NCBI GenBank assembly: GCA_947254705.1
Contig: CAMYCX010000017.1
Span: forward strand, 1-21,108
DNA from: an uncultured Veillonellaceae bacterium
GTDB taxonomy: Bacteria; Bacillota; Negativicutes; Veillonellales; Negativicoccaceae
Length of the DNA stretch: 21,108 nt
Direction of reading: 5' to 3'
The position numbers and the translations under genes are program-made. The notes under the pieces were generated by a model, which ran no database searches, had not been told where the DNA came from, and saw nothing but the letters and a program-made list of their open reading frames with translations. Positions 1-6,795 of this stretch are shown in pieces. Each line of letters opens with the position of its first letter. Positions within the stretch are counted from its first letter, which is position 1.

Positions 1-143
1 TAGCGACACCTCCGAACACGTTGGTACTCGGCCCGGGCCAATACTCCTTCAACGACTATCTGAAGGTCGGTATTCCACTCTGCTTGGTCGGCTTTATTAC
101 CAGCATGATCATCATTCCGATCATCTGGCCGTTCTTCCCCTGA
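1..143 (+). CDS. SLC13/DASS anion transporter, C-terminal end (partial)
   Basis: This is the last 46 codons of a gene that begins outside the window; the reading frame starts at base 3 and ends with TGA at 141-143. The visible tail contains TPPNTLVLGPG, the second conserved substrate/sodium-site loop of the DASS family. A DYLK stretch and a final hydrophobic helix ending in IIWPFFP follow. The same order and nearly the same residues end the complete transporter at 880-2142 (GTPPNTLVLGPG, DYLK, VIPVVWPYY), so the two genes are paralogs arranged convergently. By family it should be an inner-membrane sodium-coupled carrier of dicarboxylates or a similar anion. The substrate cannot be read from the tail. 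An intrinsic terminator follows directly. Confidence 0.85.
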   Translation, partial: ATPPNTLVLGPGQYSFNDYLKVGIPLCLVGFITSMIIIPIIWPFFP

Positions 144-162
144 GGGAAATGACAACGACAAA

Positions 163-196
163 GAACCTTACCGCCAATGCGGTAAGGTTCTTTTTT
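163..196 (+). terminator. Intrinsic terminator of the left transporter
   Basis: A perfect 12-bp stem (GAACCTTACCGC with GCGGTAAGGTTC) closes a CAAT loop and is followed by six T. It starts 20 bases after the stop codon of the left transporter. Confidence 0.93.
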
Positions 197-346
197 GTGT
201 GTGTCGCGCCCAAATAAGCAATTTTTACATGGTGTCATCGGTCACGGGGATCGGACTGCGGAAAAGTGAAATCATGACGCAGAGGGATAAAAAAGTCAAA
301 GGGAGCGGTAAACGAAGTGATGACAAGCCGTAAAAGAAGTCGTCAT

Positions 347-489
347 GAGCAATAAAGGAAGCTGATAAGGGCAATAAAAAGCGGATGTGGGCAATAAAAG
401 CGGTGACCGTGAGCCGGAAAGAGATCGCAACGGGTTGTAAAAGCAGTCGCAGTGATTCGTGAATACGTCAGTCTGAGCAATAAAAAAGG
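347..489. repeat. Degenerate short repeat in non-coding spacer
   Basis: The spacer 197-529 has no convincing gene. It contains four copies of a (G)RGCAATAAAA(A)(G)GG unit, at 347-358, 369-384, 389-403 and 475-489. Two similar GTAAAAG-AGTCG units lie between them (about 329-342 and 436-449). The spacing is irregular (22, 20 and 86 bases), so this is neither a CRISPR nor a clean tandem array. The function is unknown. Confidence 0.4.
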
Positions 490-517
490 AGCCGCACATG
501 GTGCGAACTCCTTTTTT
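482..517. terminator. Bidirectional intrinsic terminator
   Basis: AAAAAAGGAG pairs with CTCCTTTTTT over 10 bp. The stem continues through a GCAC/GTGC segment to an ATG loop, with a small internal bulge. A runs on one side and T runs on the other let it work in both directions. On the minus strand it lies 12 bases after the stop of the small ORF 530-724, which supports a minus-strand transcript there. Confidence 0.8.
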
Positions 518-529
518 ATTTTCCCTTTG

Positions 530-724
530 TTATGCTCGTGCTAAGCGACATGCCAATAGATGATAGTACAGCTGGTCGGTGAAAAGGTGGTGCGATGTGC
601 GCATGCGAATGTGCTGCCGGCGCAACAAATCACGACCCGTGATCGCCTTTTTCCCTTGGCAAATGTCGCGGAAATAGTTGTTTCTTTCCGTGCGACAAGC
701 AATTAAATGTTCGTAATACGTCAT
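530..724 (-). CDS. Small basic protein, unknown function
   Basis: A 64-residue ORF rich in Arg, His and Tyr, with no recognisable domain. The start ATG (724-722) has no ribosome site at normal distance. A strong AAAGGAGG lies at 754-747, separated from the ATG by an 18-base segment (746-729) that can fold as GACCGG/CCGGGTC with one bulge. Folding would bring the ribosome site within about 4 bases of the ATG. A terminator follows immediately. The C-terminus (LYYHLLACRLARA) resembles the end of the other small protein here (FYHHLLEKRLAS, gene 2171-2374), which precedes the complete SLC13 transporter. A relationship is inferred from this short match only. It may instead be a chance ORF; no transmembrane segment or signal peptide is visible. 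Confidence 0.4.
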   Translation of the reverse strand: MTYYEHLIACRTERNNYFRDICQGKKAITGRDLLRRQHIRMRTSHHLFTDQLYYHLLACRLARA

Positions 725-879
725 CTTTGACCCGGATGAACCGGTCCCTCCTTTCCATGACAACGGGACTCATCACTATTGATGTCTATCCCTACTCTCA
801 TTGTAGATGAAAAAAATGTAATAGTAAAATTAATCATTTTTATCGTAAAACTTCAAGAAGTGAATGTTTTACTTACCGA

Positions 880-2142
880 TCAATAGTAGGGCCATACGAC
901 CGGAATGACGATGCAGGATACCAAGAGGCAGACCAGCACCAAGCCTGTGCCGCATTTCAGGTAATCCATGAAGCGATAGTGCCCCGGTCCGAGTACCAAC
1001 GTGTTCGGCGGTGTGCCGACAGGGCTGGCGAACGCACAGGACGAAGCAATCAGAATGGCCATGAGAACCGCTTGCGGATTAGCGCCGAGGTCGGCGGCGA
1101 TGGCAATACCGACCGGACAAAGCAATGCTTTGGAGGCGGTGTTGGACATGAATTGCGTCAAGGTTACGGCGATCAGGAAGAGCACGACGGTAACGAGGTA
1201 TACTGACGGCGATCCGCCCATCCACGAAATTACGTTGTCGGCGATCAATTTGCCGGCACCGGAAGTATTCATCGCGGTGGCTAACGGAATCATGCCCGCA
1301 AAGAGGAAAATCGTCATCCAGTCAATGGATGCATAAGCGGCTTTTTCGGTGATGCAGCGTGTCAGCACGCACGCAATCGCGCCGGCAATCGCGACCATAT
1401 GCAGCGGTAATCCCAGTGCCATGGACACCACGACTGCAGTCAAGATGACGCCGCAGATCCAACGACGAATCGTACCGCATGTGGCCGGTTCATTTTCATT
1501 TTTCGCTTCTTCCGGTACATCTCTTTTTTCGTTAGGCAAAAGATACTTGCCGACGAGCATCATGTACAGGATACCCGCGATGGTAATCGGAATCCCGAGC
1601 CATGCGTATTCAAAAAAACCGAACTGTAATTCTTCCATGCCGGCCGTCTTGAGAGCGACGTTGGCGATGATGTTGGGCGGTGTACCGATGAGTGTGATGG
1701 TACCGCCCAAACCGCAGGCATACGCCAGCGGTAATAATTGTCGGGAACACGAAATGTGTGCTTTGGAGCAGATGCCCTTAACCACAGGAATCAAGCAGGC
1801 GCAAGTGCCGGTGTTGGACAGTACCGATGAGAGTGCTGCCGCAATCGTCATGACGCCGAGCATCAATTTGTTTTCACTGGTGCCGCAGGCATGAACAACG
1901 GCCGCACCGATACGTTGTGCCAGTCCCGTGTGGAACATGGACGCACCGACGATGAACATCCCGCCGAACAAAACAACGGTGTCATCGGCCAGCCCCAGAA
2001 ACACTTCATGCATCGGGATCAGACCGAGCAATCCGCAGGCCATTGCGGCCATGATGGCGGTGACTGCCAGCGGAATGATTTCCGTGATGAAAAGCACCGC
2101 GACAATAAACAAAACGATCAAACATGTAATTGCAGGTGACAT
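880..2142 (-). CDS. SLC13/DASS family anion transporter
   Basis: A 420-residue polytopic membrane protein of normal length for the DASS/SLC13 family (sodium-coupled dicarboxylate, citrate or sulfate carriers). It shows the family's internal duplication. Each half carries a Ser-Asn-Thr motif (SNT at residues 109-111 and again at 333-335) and a Gly-Thr-Pro-Pro-Asn loop (about 153-157 and 376-380), which together build the ion and carboxylate sites. A hydrophilic loop around residues 203-225 separates the halves. The ATG at 2142 follows an AGGAAGTGG site. The gene is downstream of a small ORF (2171-2374) with 28 bases between them, so the two are probably co-transcribed from the promoter at 2415-2444. 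A divergent LysR gene probably regulates it. The substrate is not determined by the sequence; a C4-dicarboxylate is the usual guess. Confidence 0.88.
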   Translation of the reverse strand: MSPAITCLIVLFIVAVLFITEIIPLAVTAIMAAMACGLLGLIPMHEVFLGLADDTVVLFGGMFIVGASMFHTGLAQRIGAAVVHACGTSENKLMLGVMTIAAALSSVLSNTGTCACLIPVVKGICSKAHISCSRQLLPLAYACGLGGTITLIGTPPNIIANVALKTAGMEELQFGFFEYAWLGIPITIAGILYMMLVGKYLLPNEKRDVPEEAKNENEPATCGTIRRWICGVILTAVVVSMALGLPLHMVAIAGAIACVLTRCITEKAAYASIDWMTIFLFAGMIPLATAMNTSGAGKLIADNVISWMGGSPSVYLVTVVLFLIAVTLTQFMSNTASKALLCPVGIAIAADLGANPQAVLMAILIASSCAFASPVGTPPNTLVLGPGHYRFMDYLKCGTGLVLVCLLVSCIVIPVVWPYY

Positions 2143-2170
2143 AATCCACTTCCTTACCGGACAGATGGTG

Positions 2171-2374
2171 TCATTTCTTGCGGTGACGTGCAGTAGAATA
2201 AGATGAAAGAAAAGATTGCCCTGACGCTAACCGCTTTTCCAACAGGTGATGGTAGAAATGGCGACTCATCCGTCGCAAATATTGTTTCGTTTCTACATCC
2301 AAGCGTACAGGTACCTGTTCTTCAGTAGAGGGTGTCGGTAGTTGTGTCGACATTTGTAATGAATAGTGAGACAT
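2171..2374 (-). CDS. Small protein upstream of the SLC13 transporter, unknown function
   Basis: A 67-residue ORF starting with ATG at 2374. An AAAGGAG site 8 bases upstream picks this start over the in-frame ATG at 2410, which lies inside an operator-like palindrome. The N-terminal half is polar with Ser/Thr/Pro/Gln. The centre has YLRRMSRHFYHHLLEKRLAS, which looks helical and amphipathic, and the tail is basic (TARHRKK). No transmembrane segment is seen. It lies between the promoter (2415-2444) and the transporter gene, so it is the first gene of a two-gene transcript. The C-terminal half resembles the end of ORF 530-724. A regulatory or accessory role for the transporter is only an inference from position. 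Confidence 0.6.
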   Translation of the reverse strand: MSHYSLQMSTQLPTPSTEEQVPVRLDVETKQYLRRMSRHFYHHLLEKRLASGQSFLSSYSTARHRKK

Positions 2375-2395
2375 AACTAGACTCCTTTCTGAAAT

Positions 2396-2409
2396 TGAAA
2401 TCGATTTCA
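2396..2409. promoter_or_regulatory. Perfect 14-bp palindrome, probable operator
   Basis: TGAAATCGATTTCA is its own reverse complement. It sits just downstream of the minus-strand -10 element (2420-2415), over the expected transcription start, so a protein bound here would block initiation of the small-protein/transporter operon. Which regulator binds is unknown. Confidence 0.55.
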
Positions 2410-2414
2410 TGTTT

Positions 2415-2444
2415 AATATAGACTCTCGTCATAAGTCTTGTAAA
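2415..2444 (-). promoter_or_regulatory. Promoter of the small protein/SLC13 transporter operon
   Basis: On the minus strand, -35 TTTACA (2444-2439) and -10 TATATT (2420-2415) are separated by 18 bases. This places the transcription start near 2408, about 34 bases upstream of the ATG at 2374. Confidence 0.6.
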
Positions 2445-2451
2445 ATTGATA

Positions 2452-2472
2452 CTTTCTATAATTAATATGAAG
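2452..2472. promoter_or_regulatory. Candidate LysR-type regulator binding dyad
   Basis: An imperfect AT-rich dyad of form CTT-N2-TAT-N5-ATA-N2-AAG lies just upstream of the -35 of the transporter promoter, centred about 54 bases before the predicted start. This is the usual position and shape for a LysR recognition site. It lies between the divergent LysR gene and its presumed target. Confidence 0.4.
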
Positions 2473-2567
2473 ACCTTTTATAATCAAAATGTAATTTGGG
2501 GCGAACATACGGTATGAAAGAGTGGTACAATACACTATAATAGCGAGAAAGGTAAAACGGAGGGACT

Positions 2568-3497
2568 ATGGATACGCAATATTACCGGAATTTCTTGGCC
2601 TTGGTCGAAGCGGGAAATATGACTCAAGCCGCCGAATTTTTGCACATTACGCAACCGACACTCAGCAAGCAATTGCGTTTGTTGGAAAAAATGTACGGGG
2701 CCAAACTGGTCATTGCCGAACGCGGGCGACGGACCATGTACCTGACGGAGGCCGGTGAGGTCTTGTATCGACGGGCGAAACACATTTGCGGGTTGGAAGA
2801 CTTGGCCAAACAGGAAGTAATGGTCGCGCTGGAAGAAGTCAGCGGGCCGTTGCGTTTCAGTATTTCGCCGGGTCGGACGGAACGATTTATTCAGCGGGTG
2901 CTTTCGGGATTTGCACGCAAATATCCGCGGGTTTCGTTTGAACTGTATGAAGGGATCGTCAGCCGTCAGCAGGAGGAGCTGCTGAGCGGGGTGACGGATC
3001 TGGGCGTGTGCAGCGCGGAATTGACGCAGCCGGAACGGTTTGAAATCCTGTTTACGCGCGAAGAGCAGCTCATGTTGATCGGCAGCAAAGAGTTGATACC
3101 GAAACCCCGGTCGGGAGAGATGACACTGAAAGAAATCGCGGATATACCGGTGGCATTGTCAGGCGGATGCGCCCAAATGTTGGCTTGCGAGCAAGGCGAT
3201 TTGCATGATGTTCTGGATGTCGTTTGTGTCAGCACGACGAAACACGCGGCGTTGGCATGGGCCCGCACCGGTATTGCGGCGGCGTTGATTCCGGCAGAGC
3301 CGGACGAAGGTTTGCCGGAGGGGATGGTGTCTTGTCGGATTGTCTACGATTATGTGATGCACAAGTCGATCATACGGGCGGTAGAACGACCGCTGACGCA
3401 TGTAGCAAAGGTGTTTTTGGAATATTATGCCACCATTTCACCTACTTCCCGCCGCGGCGGGAAAGCCGGTATCGGCAAGGGAAGCGACATCGAGTAG
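2568..3497 (+). CDS. LysR-family transcriptional regulator
   Basis: A 309-residue protein of typical LysR length. Residues 1-60 form the winged helix-turn-helix (core MTQAAEFLHITQPTLSKQL), followed by a linker helix and, from about residue 92 (GPLRFSISPGR), the two-lobed periplasmic-binding-like effector domain. The ATG follows an ACGGAGGGAC site. A -10-like TATAAT lies at 2536-2541 without a clear -35. It is divergent from the small-protein/SLC13 operon, the standard arrangement of a LysR regulator that senses a transported or metabolised acid and activates its neighbour. The last 18 residues (after YYATISPT) are basic and glycine-rich and look like a read-out tail. The inducer is unknown. 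Confidence 0.9.
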   Translation: MDTQYYRNFLALVEAGNMTQAAEFLHITQPTLSKQLRLLEKMYGAKLVIAERGRRTMYLTEAGEVLYRRAKHICGLEDLAKQEVMVALEEVSGPLRFSISPGRTERFIQRVLSGFARKYPRVSFELYEGIVSRQQEELLSGVTDLGVCSAELTQPERFEILFTREEQLMLIGSKELIPKPRSGEMTLKEIADIPVALSGGCAQMLACEQGDLHDVLDVVCVSTTKHAALAWARTGIAAALIPAEPDEGLPEGMVSCRIVYDYVMHKSIIRAVERPLTHVAKVFLEYYATISPTSRRGGKAGIGKGSDIE

Positions 3498-3560
3498 CAG
3501 GTCACGGGGAAGATCGGCGCCGATGTGAAGTAACGGCAACAAAAAAAATAAGGATAAATA

Positions 3561-3586
3561 AAAAAGGACCGAAAGGTCCTTTTTTG
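3561..3586. terminator. Intrinsic terminator after the LysR gene
   Basis: AAAAAGGACC-GAAA-GGTCCTTTTT is a perfect hairpin with a stable GAAA tetraloop and T/A tracts on both sides, so it can end transcription from either side. The LysR stop is at 3497 and the convergent yigZ stop at 3724. Confidence 0.9.
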
Positions 3587-3723
3587 AGTCCTGCGGATGA
3601 AGCGGTATCACGTGACATGCTTCCCCGACACGCCGTGAGACATGTTCATCCTGTTACCAGTATAACAAGGAGAAACGACAAGTGTAAAATGAAAATAGGC
3701 TATGATAAAAGAAACTATCGCGA

Positions 3724-4359
3724 CTATGTTGTCGGTCGCGGCAGGGCAATCAGTTGCGTGCCGGCCTCGGTAATCTCGCAGCGGGCGGCGGATAAATCGG
3801 TGAGCGCCGTACAAAATGATGGGGCCAGTGTTGCAGGGACATCGACGGTCAGTGTCACGTCGGCGGCAAAGTCACGGGCGGCGATGCGGTACGGGCGGTC
3901 TTGCCAATCATTTTCGATTCGTCCGAGCAGATCGTACGGGATACGAACGAGGTAGCGTTGATGAGGCGTGTAGCGAACCAGCGGTGCCGTTTCCAAGGCC
4001 CGCGCCAAAGTACCGCCGTAGGCGCGTACCAGTCCTCCCGCACCCAGCTTGATTCCGCCGAAGTAACGGATGATGACGGCGGTAATATCGGTGAGATGTT
4101 GTTGCTGCAAGACGTGAAGCATCGGTCGCCCCGCCGTGCCGGCGGGTTCACCGTCGTCGGATGACTGCTCGCGGACAGGGCTGACGGCCAAACGTGTGGC
4201 GCTGCACAGGTGGGTGGCGGTGTAGTGTTCTTTACGCAGGACGGCCAAACGGTCGCGCGCTTCGTCCAAAGAGCAAACGGGGTACAGGCAGACAATGAAT
4301 TTTGATTTTTGAATGATTTCCGTGTAACTGTGTGCAGTTGCAATCGAATCGTACGTCAT
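3724..4359 (-). CDS. yigZ: YigZ/IMPACT (UPF0029) family protein
   Basis: A 211-residue protein of normal family length. The N-terminal UPF0029/IMPACT domain shows the conserved DDGEPAGTAGRPML stretch (residues 68-81) and the VIIRYFGGIKLGAGG stretch (95-109). A smaller C-terminal domain follows, with the ferredoxin-like DUF1949 layout. The ATG is preceded 7 bases upstream by AGGAGG (4372-4367). Bacterial YigZ proteins have no firm reaction assigned; the eukaryotic relative IMPACT acts in translation control through GCN1/GCN2. The gene is alone on its strand and divergent from the copper ATPase. A promoter with -35 TTGCAT (4407-4402) and -10 TATTGT (4384-4379), 17 bases apart, precedes it. Confidence 0.92.
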   Translation of the reverse strand: MTYDSIATAHSYTEIIQKSKFIVCLYPVCSLDEARDRLAVLRKEHYTATHLCSATRLAVSPVREQSSDDGEPAGTAGRPMLHVLQQQHLTDITAVIIRYFGGIKLGAGGLVRAYGGTLARALETAPLVRYTPHQRYLVRIPYDLLGRIENDWQDRPYRIAARDFAADVTLTVDVPATLAPSFCTALTDLSAARCEITEAGTQLIALPRPTT

Positions 4360-4378
4360 CGCGGTTCCTCCTATCCGT

Positions 4379-4407
4379 ACAATACCCTAAAACGGGGTTC
4401 GATGCAA
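4379..4407 (-). promoter_or_regulatory. yigZ promoter with a G/C-box dyad in its spacer
   Basis: -35 TTGCAT and -10 TATTGT on the minus strand are 17 bases apart. The spacer contains a TACCC-N6-GGGGT dyad (4383-4398 on the plus strand). Its shape resembles operators of the copper-responsive repressor CsoR, and the site lies between yigZ and the copper ATPase. The CsoR link is an inference from shape and context. Confidence 0.4.
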
Positions 4408-4436
4408 GACCAGCGCAAGAACGGAGTGGCGGCATG

Positions 4437-4445
4437 TGGTATAAT
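4437..4445 (+). promoter_or_regulatory. Extended -10 promoter of the copper ATPase gene
   Basis: TGGTATAAT is a consensus extended -10 element, 41 bases before the ATG at 4486. No good -35 is visible, which is common for extended -10 promoters. Confidence 0.55.
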
Positions 4446-4485
4446 AAATATATCGATGAAAGTCAATGATAAGGTGGGATACGAC

Positions 4486-6630
4486 ATGACACAATCAAGT
4501 ACAACGGTGCGATTGCGGATTGAAGGGATGCATTGCGCGGCATGCGTGGCAAGGATCGAGCGTACGGTGGGACGGATGGACGGTGTTATCTCGGTAGAGG
4601 TGAATTTGCTTCGCGGTGAAGGCGTAGTGGGATATGATCCTTCCCGTACGACGGCGGACAACGTTATCGCACGGATTGAAGCGGTCGGTTTCGGGGCGAC
4701 GGTGCGGACCGACTGGCAGGAATCGTCTGCGGAGACACCGGGAGAATGGCGGGCGTTCCTTGTCGCGCTATTATTTTCATTGCCCCTGATGCTGGGCATG
4801 GTAGGGCATCTGACGGGATGGTGGCCGATGCTGCCGGCGACGGCGGAGTGGATATTCGCTACGGTGGTGCAATGCGGTCCGGGAGCGATCTTTTACCGCG
4901 GCGCGTGGCGGTCGTTGCGCAGCGGTACGATGACGATGGATACGCTCGTGGTCATGGGCACGACAACGGCCTACCTGTTTTCCGTGTACCATATGCAAAC
5001 AGGCGGGGCGCTGTATTTTGAAACCTCCGCGTGGCTGATTACGTTTGTTTTATTGGGGCGCTATCTGGAAGCGCGGGCCAAGGCACGTACGGGAAGTGCC
5101 ATGCGGGCATTGCTCCGGTGGAGTCCGAAAACGGCCTGTGTACAACGGAAAGAGGAATGGGTGACTGTGCCCGTTGCGGCGGTACGGTCGGGAGAACTCG
5201 TTCGGGTCCGTGCCGGAGAACAAATTCCGGCCGACGGTATCGTGGCAGCGGGACAAAGTACGGCCGATGAATCCATGCTGACGGGAGAAAGTATGCCGGT
5301 GGAAAAAGCACTCGGAGATACCGTGATCGGCGGCACGCTTAACGGCAGCGGCATGCTGACGATTCGCGTCACGCAAGTCGGTCAAGCCAGTGCGTTGGCA
5401 CAGATTATACGGATCGTGGAAGCGGCACAGATGTCCAAAGCGCCGATTCAACGAACGGCCGACCGGGTCGCCGGCGTATTTGTTCCGATTGTCATCACGT
5501 TGGCCGTGCTGACAGGCGCTTTGTGGTATGTTTGGTTGGCTGCCGGCAATGTGGAAGTGGCGTTGTTGCGGGCGGTGGCGGTATTGGTCATTGCCTGTCC
5601 TTGTGCCTTGGGGTTGGCGGTGCCGACATCGGTCACGGTTGCCTCAGGCGTCGGCGCACGAAACGGAATTTTATTTAAAAGTGCCGCGCATTTGGAGCGG
5701 GCGGGACAATTGAATCGTATCGTATTTGATAAAACAGGAACGTTGACACGAGGCGAAGTGAGGGTGACGCGTTGGTGGAGCGCGCCGGATACCTCTGTCA
5801 ATACGGTGGCATTGGCGGCGGGATTGGAAACGGTTTCCGCGCACCCGCTGGCGGCGGCGGTACGGGATTATGCGGACGCATGCGGCGTGGTACCCGCTAC
5901 GATTGAGAATGCACGGGAAGCGGTCGGGGAAGGCGTCATCGGTACGATGGGCGGCCGAACTTACCGCTTGGGGCGAGCGACACCCGCACAGATCGACAAT
6001 GTCGCGTTGATTGCCGCCTGGCAGGACGAGGGGGCCACCGTGATGGTGCTGGCCGCTGAAGATGAGGTGCTGGCGGTATTGGCGGTTGCAGATACCTTGC
6101 GTGACGAGGCGGCAACGGCGGTTCGTACGTTGCATGATGAGGGCGTGCGTACGGCGCTGTTGAGCGGAGACAATCGGCGAACGGCGGAGAGTGTGGCGGC
6201 GGTTGCCGGGATTGATGAGGTGCAGGCACCGGTTCGTCCGGCCGAAAAAGCCGCCTACATCGAATCGTGTCGCGCGCAAGGCGATTGTGTCGCCATGGTC
6301 GGTGACGGTATCAATGATGCCCCCGCGCTGGCGGCGGCGGATATCGGCATTGCCGTCGGTACGGGTACGGATGTGGCGGTGGAAAGCGCCGATGTAGTGT
6401 TGTTGCGCAATGATTTGCACGGCGTGGTGCGGATGTTACGCCTGTCCCGCGCGACACGGCGCAATATTCGACAAAATTTGTTTTGGGCATTGATTTACAA
6501 TGCCGTCGGTATTCCGCTGGCTGCTGCCGGATGGCTTTCCCCGCTTGTCGCGGGGGCGGCGATGGCGGCCAGTTCGGTGTCGGTCGTACTGAATGCATTG
6601 CGACTGTATCGGACGGACAGTGTGCGTTGA
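4486..6630 (+). CDS. copA: Copper-type P1B ATPase (CopA-like)
   Basis: A 714-residue heavy-metal ATPase exporting monovalent copper across the inner membrane by ATP hydrolysis. One N-terminal metal-binding domain (residues 5-75) carries GMHCAAC with Cys17 and Cys20. Then come the first membrane helices (about 88-195), the actuator motif TGES (266-269), the intramembrane CPC motif (371-373) typical of Cu+/Ag+ pumps, the phosphorylation motif DKTGTLT with Asp415, the SAHP nucleotide-site motif near 455, and GDGINDAP before the last helices. All catalytic residues are present. I chose the ATG at 4486 because AAGGTGG lies just upstream and the HMA domain starts a few residues later; an earlier in-frame ATG at 4309 lies inside the divergent yigZ gene and before the promoter. 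No copper chaperone gene is next to it. Confidence 0.95.
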   Translation: MTQSSTTVRLRIEGMHCAACVARIERTVGRMDGVISVEVNLLRGEGVVGYDPSRTTADNVIARIEAVGFGATVRTDWQESSAETPGEWRAFLVALLFSLPLMLGMVGHLTGWWPMLPATAEWIFATVVQCGPGAIFYRGAWRSLRSGTMTMDTLVVMGTTTAYLFSVYHMQTGGALYFETSAWLITFVLLGRYLEARAKARTGSAMRALLRWSPKTACVQRKEEWVTVPVAAVRSGELVRVRAGEQIPADGIVAAGQSTADESMLTGESMPVEKALGDTVIGGTLNGSGMLTIRVTQVGQASALAQIIRIVEAAQMSKAPIQRTADRVAGVFVPIVITLAVLTGALWYVWLAAGNVEVALLRAVAVLVIACPCALGLAVPTSVTVASGVGARNGILFKSAAHLERAGQLNRIVFDKTGTLTRGEVRVTRWWSAPDTSVNTVALAAGLETVSAHPLAAAVRDYADACGVVPATIENAREAVGEGVIGTMGGRTYRLGRATPAQIDNVALIAAWQDEGATVMVLAAEDEVLAVLAVADTLRDEAATAVRTLHDEGVRTALLSGDNRRTAESVAAVAGIDEVQAPVRPAEKAAYIESCRAQGDCVAMVGDGINDAPALAAADIGIAVGTGTDVAVESADVVLLRNDLHGVVRMLRLSRATRRNIRQNLFWALIYNAVGIPLAAAGWLSPLVAGAAMAASSVSVVLNALRLYRTDSVR

Positions 6631-6743
6631 AACCTTGTCAAGCAAGTTGGCGAGGACAAGGCGAAGGAAAGAAAAAAACGTTGCAAAAAAAATGTAGGGA
6701 CTCTGTACCGCGTGATTTTCTTATATTATCATGGTAGTAATAA

Positions 6744-6769
6744 AAAAAACAGAAACCAGTGACGGTTTC
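6744..6769 (-). terminator. Terminator-like hairpin facing the minus strand
   Basis: On the minus strand GAAACC-GTCACT-GGTTTC is followed by TG and eight T, a good intrinsic terminator shape. It lies in the leader of the plus-strand binding-protein gene, and no minus-strand gene reads into it. It may instead be a leader stem of the plus-strand mRNA. The rest of the spacer 6631-6795 holds a 7-bp CCTTGTC/GACAAGG stem (6633-6661) without a T run, and a TATATTAT stretch (6722-6729) that could be a -10. Confidence 0.45.
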
Positions 6770-6795
6770 GGGCATTGGCAAAAGGAGGACATCAC

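Noticed and set aside
296..499. 67-codon minus-strand ORF in the spacer
   Set aside because: It overlaps the bidirectional terminator and the degenerate repeats and has no ribosome site.
845..872. GTAAAAC/GTTTTAC hairpin just after the SLC13 gene
   Set aside because: The stem is 7 bp and AT-rich, without a T run on the minus strand, so a terminator is not supported.
1349..1894. 181-codon plus-strand ORF
   Set aside because: It is antisense to the SLC13 transporter and is a shadow frame.
3513..3524. ATCGGCGCCGAT palindrome after the LysR gene
   Set aside because: It is a short self-complementary site with no promoter nearby and is easily expected by chance in this GC-rich stretch.
3224..3955. 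Long plus-strand ORF (243 codons) overlapping the LysR 3' end, the terminator and yigZ
   Set aside because: It runs through a strong terminator and antisense to yigZ, and its composition is that of a shadow frame.
4309..4485. Longer N-terminus for the copper ATPase
   Set aside because: The extra 59 codons lie antisense to yigZ and upstream of the extended -10 promoter; the ATG at 4486 has a ribosome site and starts just before the metal-binding domain.
5671..6420. 249-codon minus-strand ORF
   Set aside because: It is antisense to the catalytic part of the copper ATPase, with no start site or domain.
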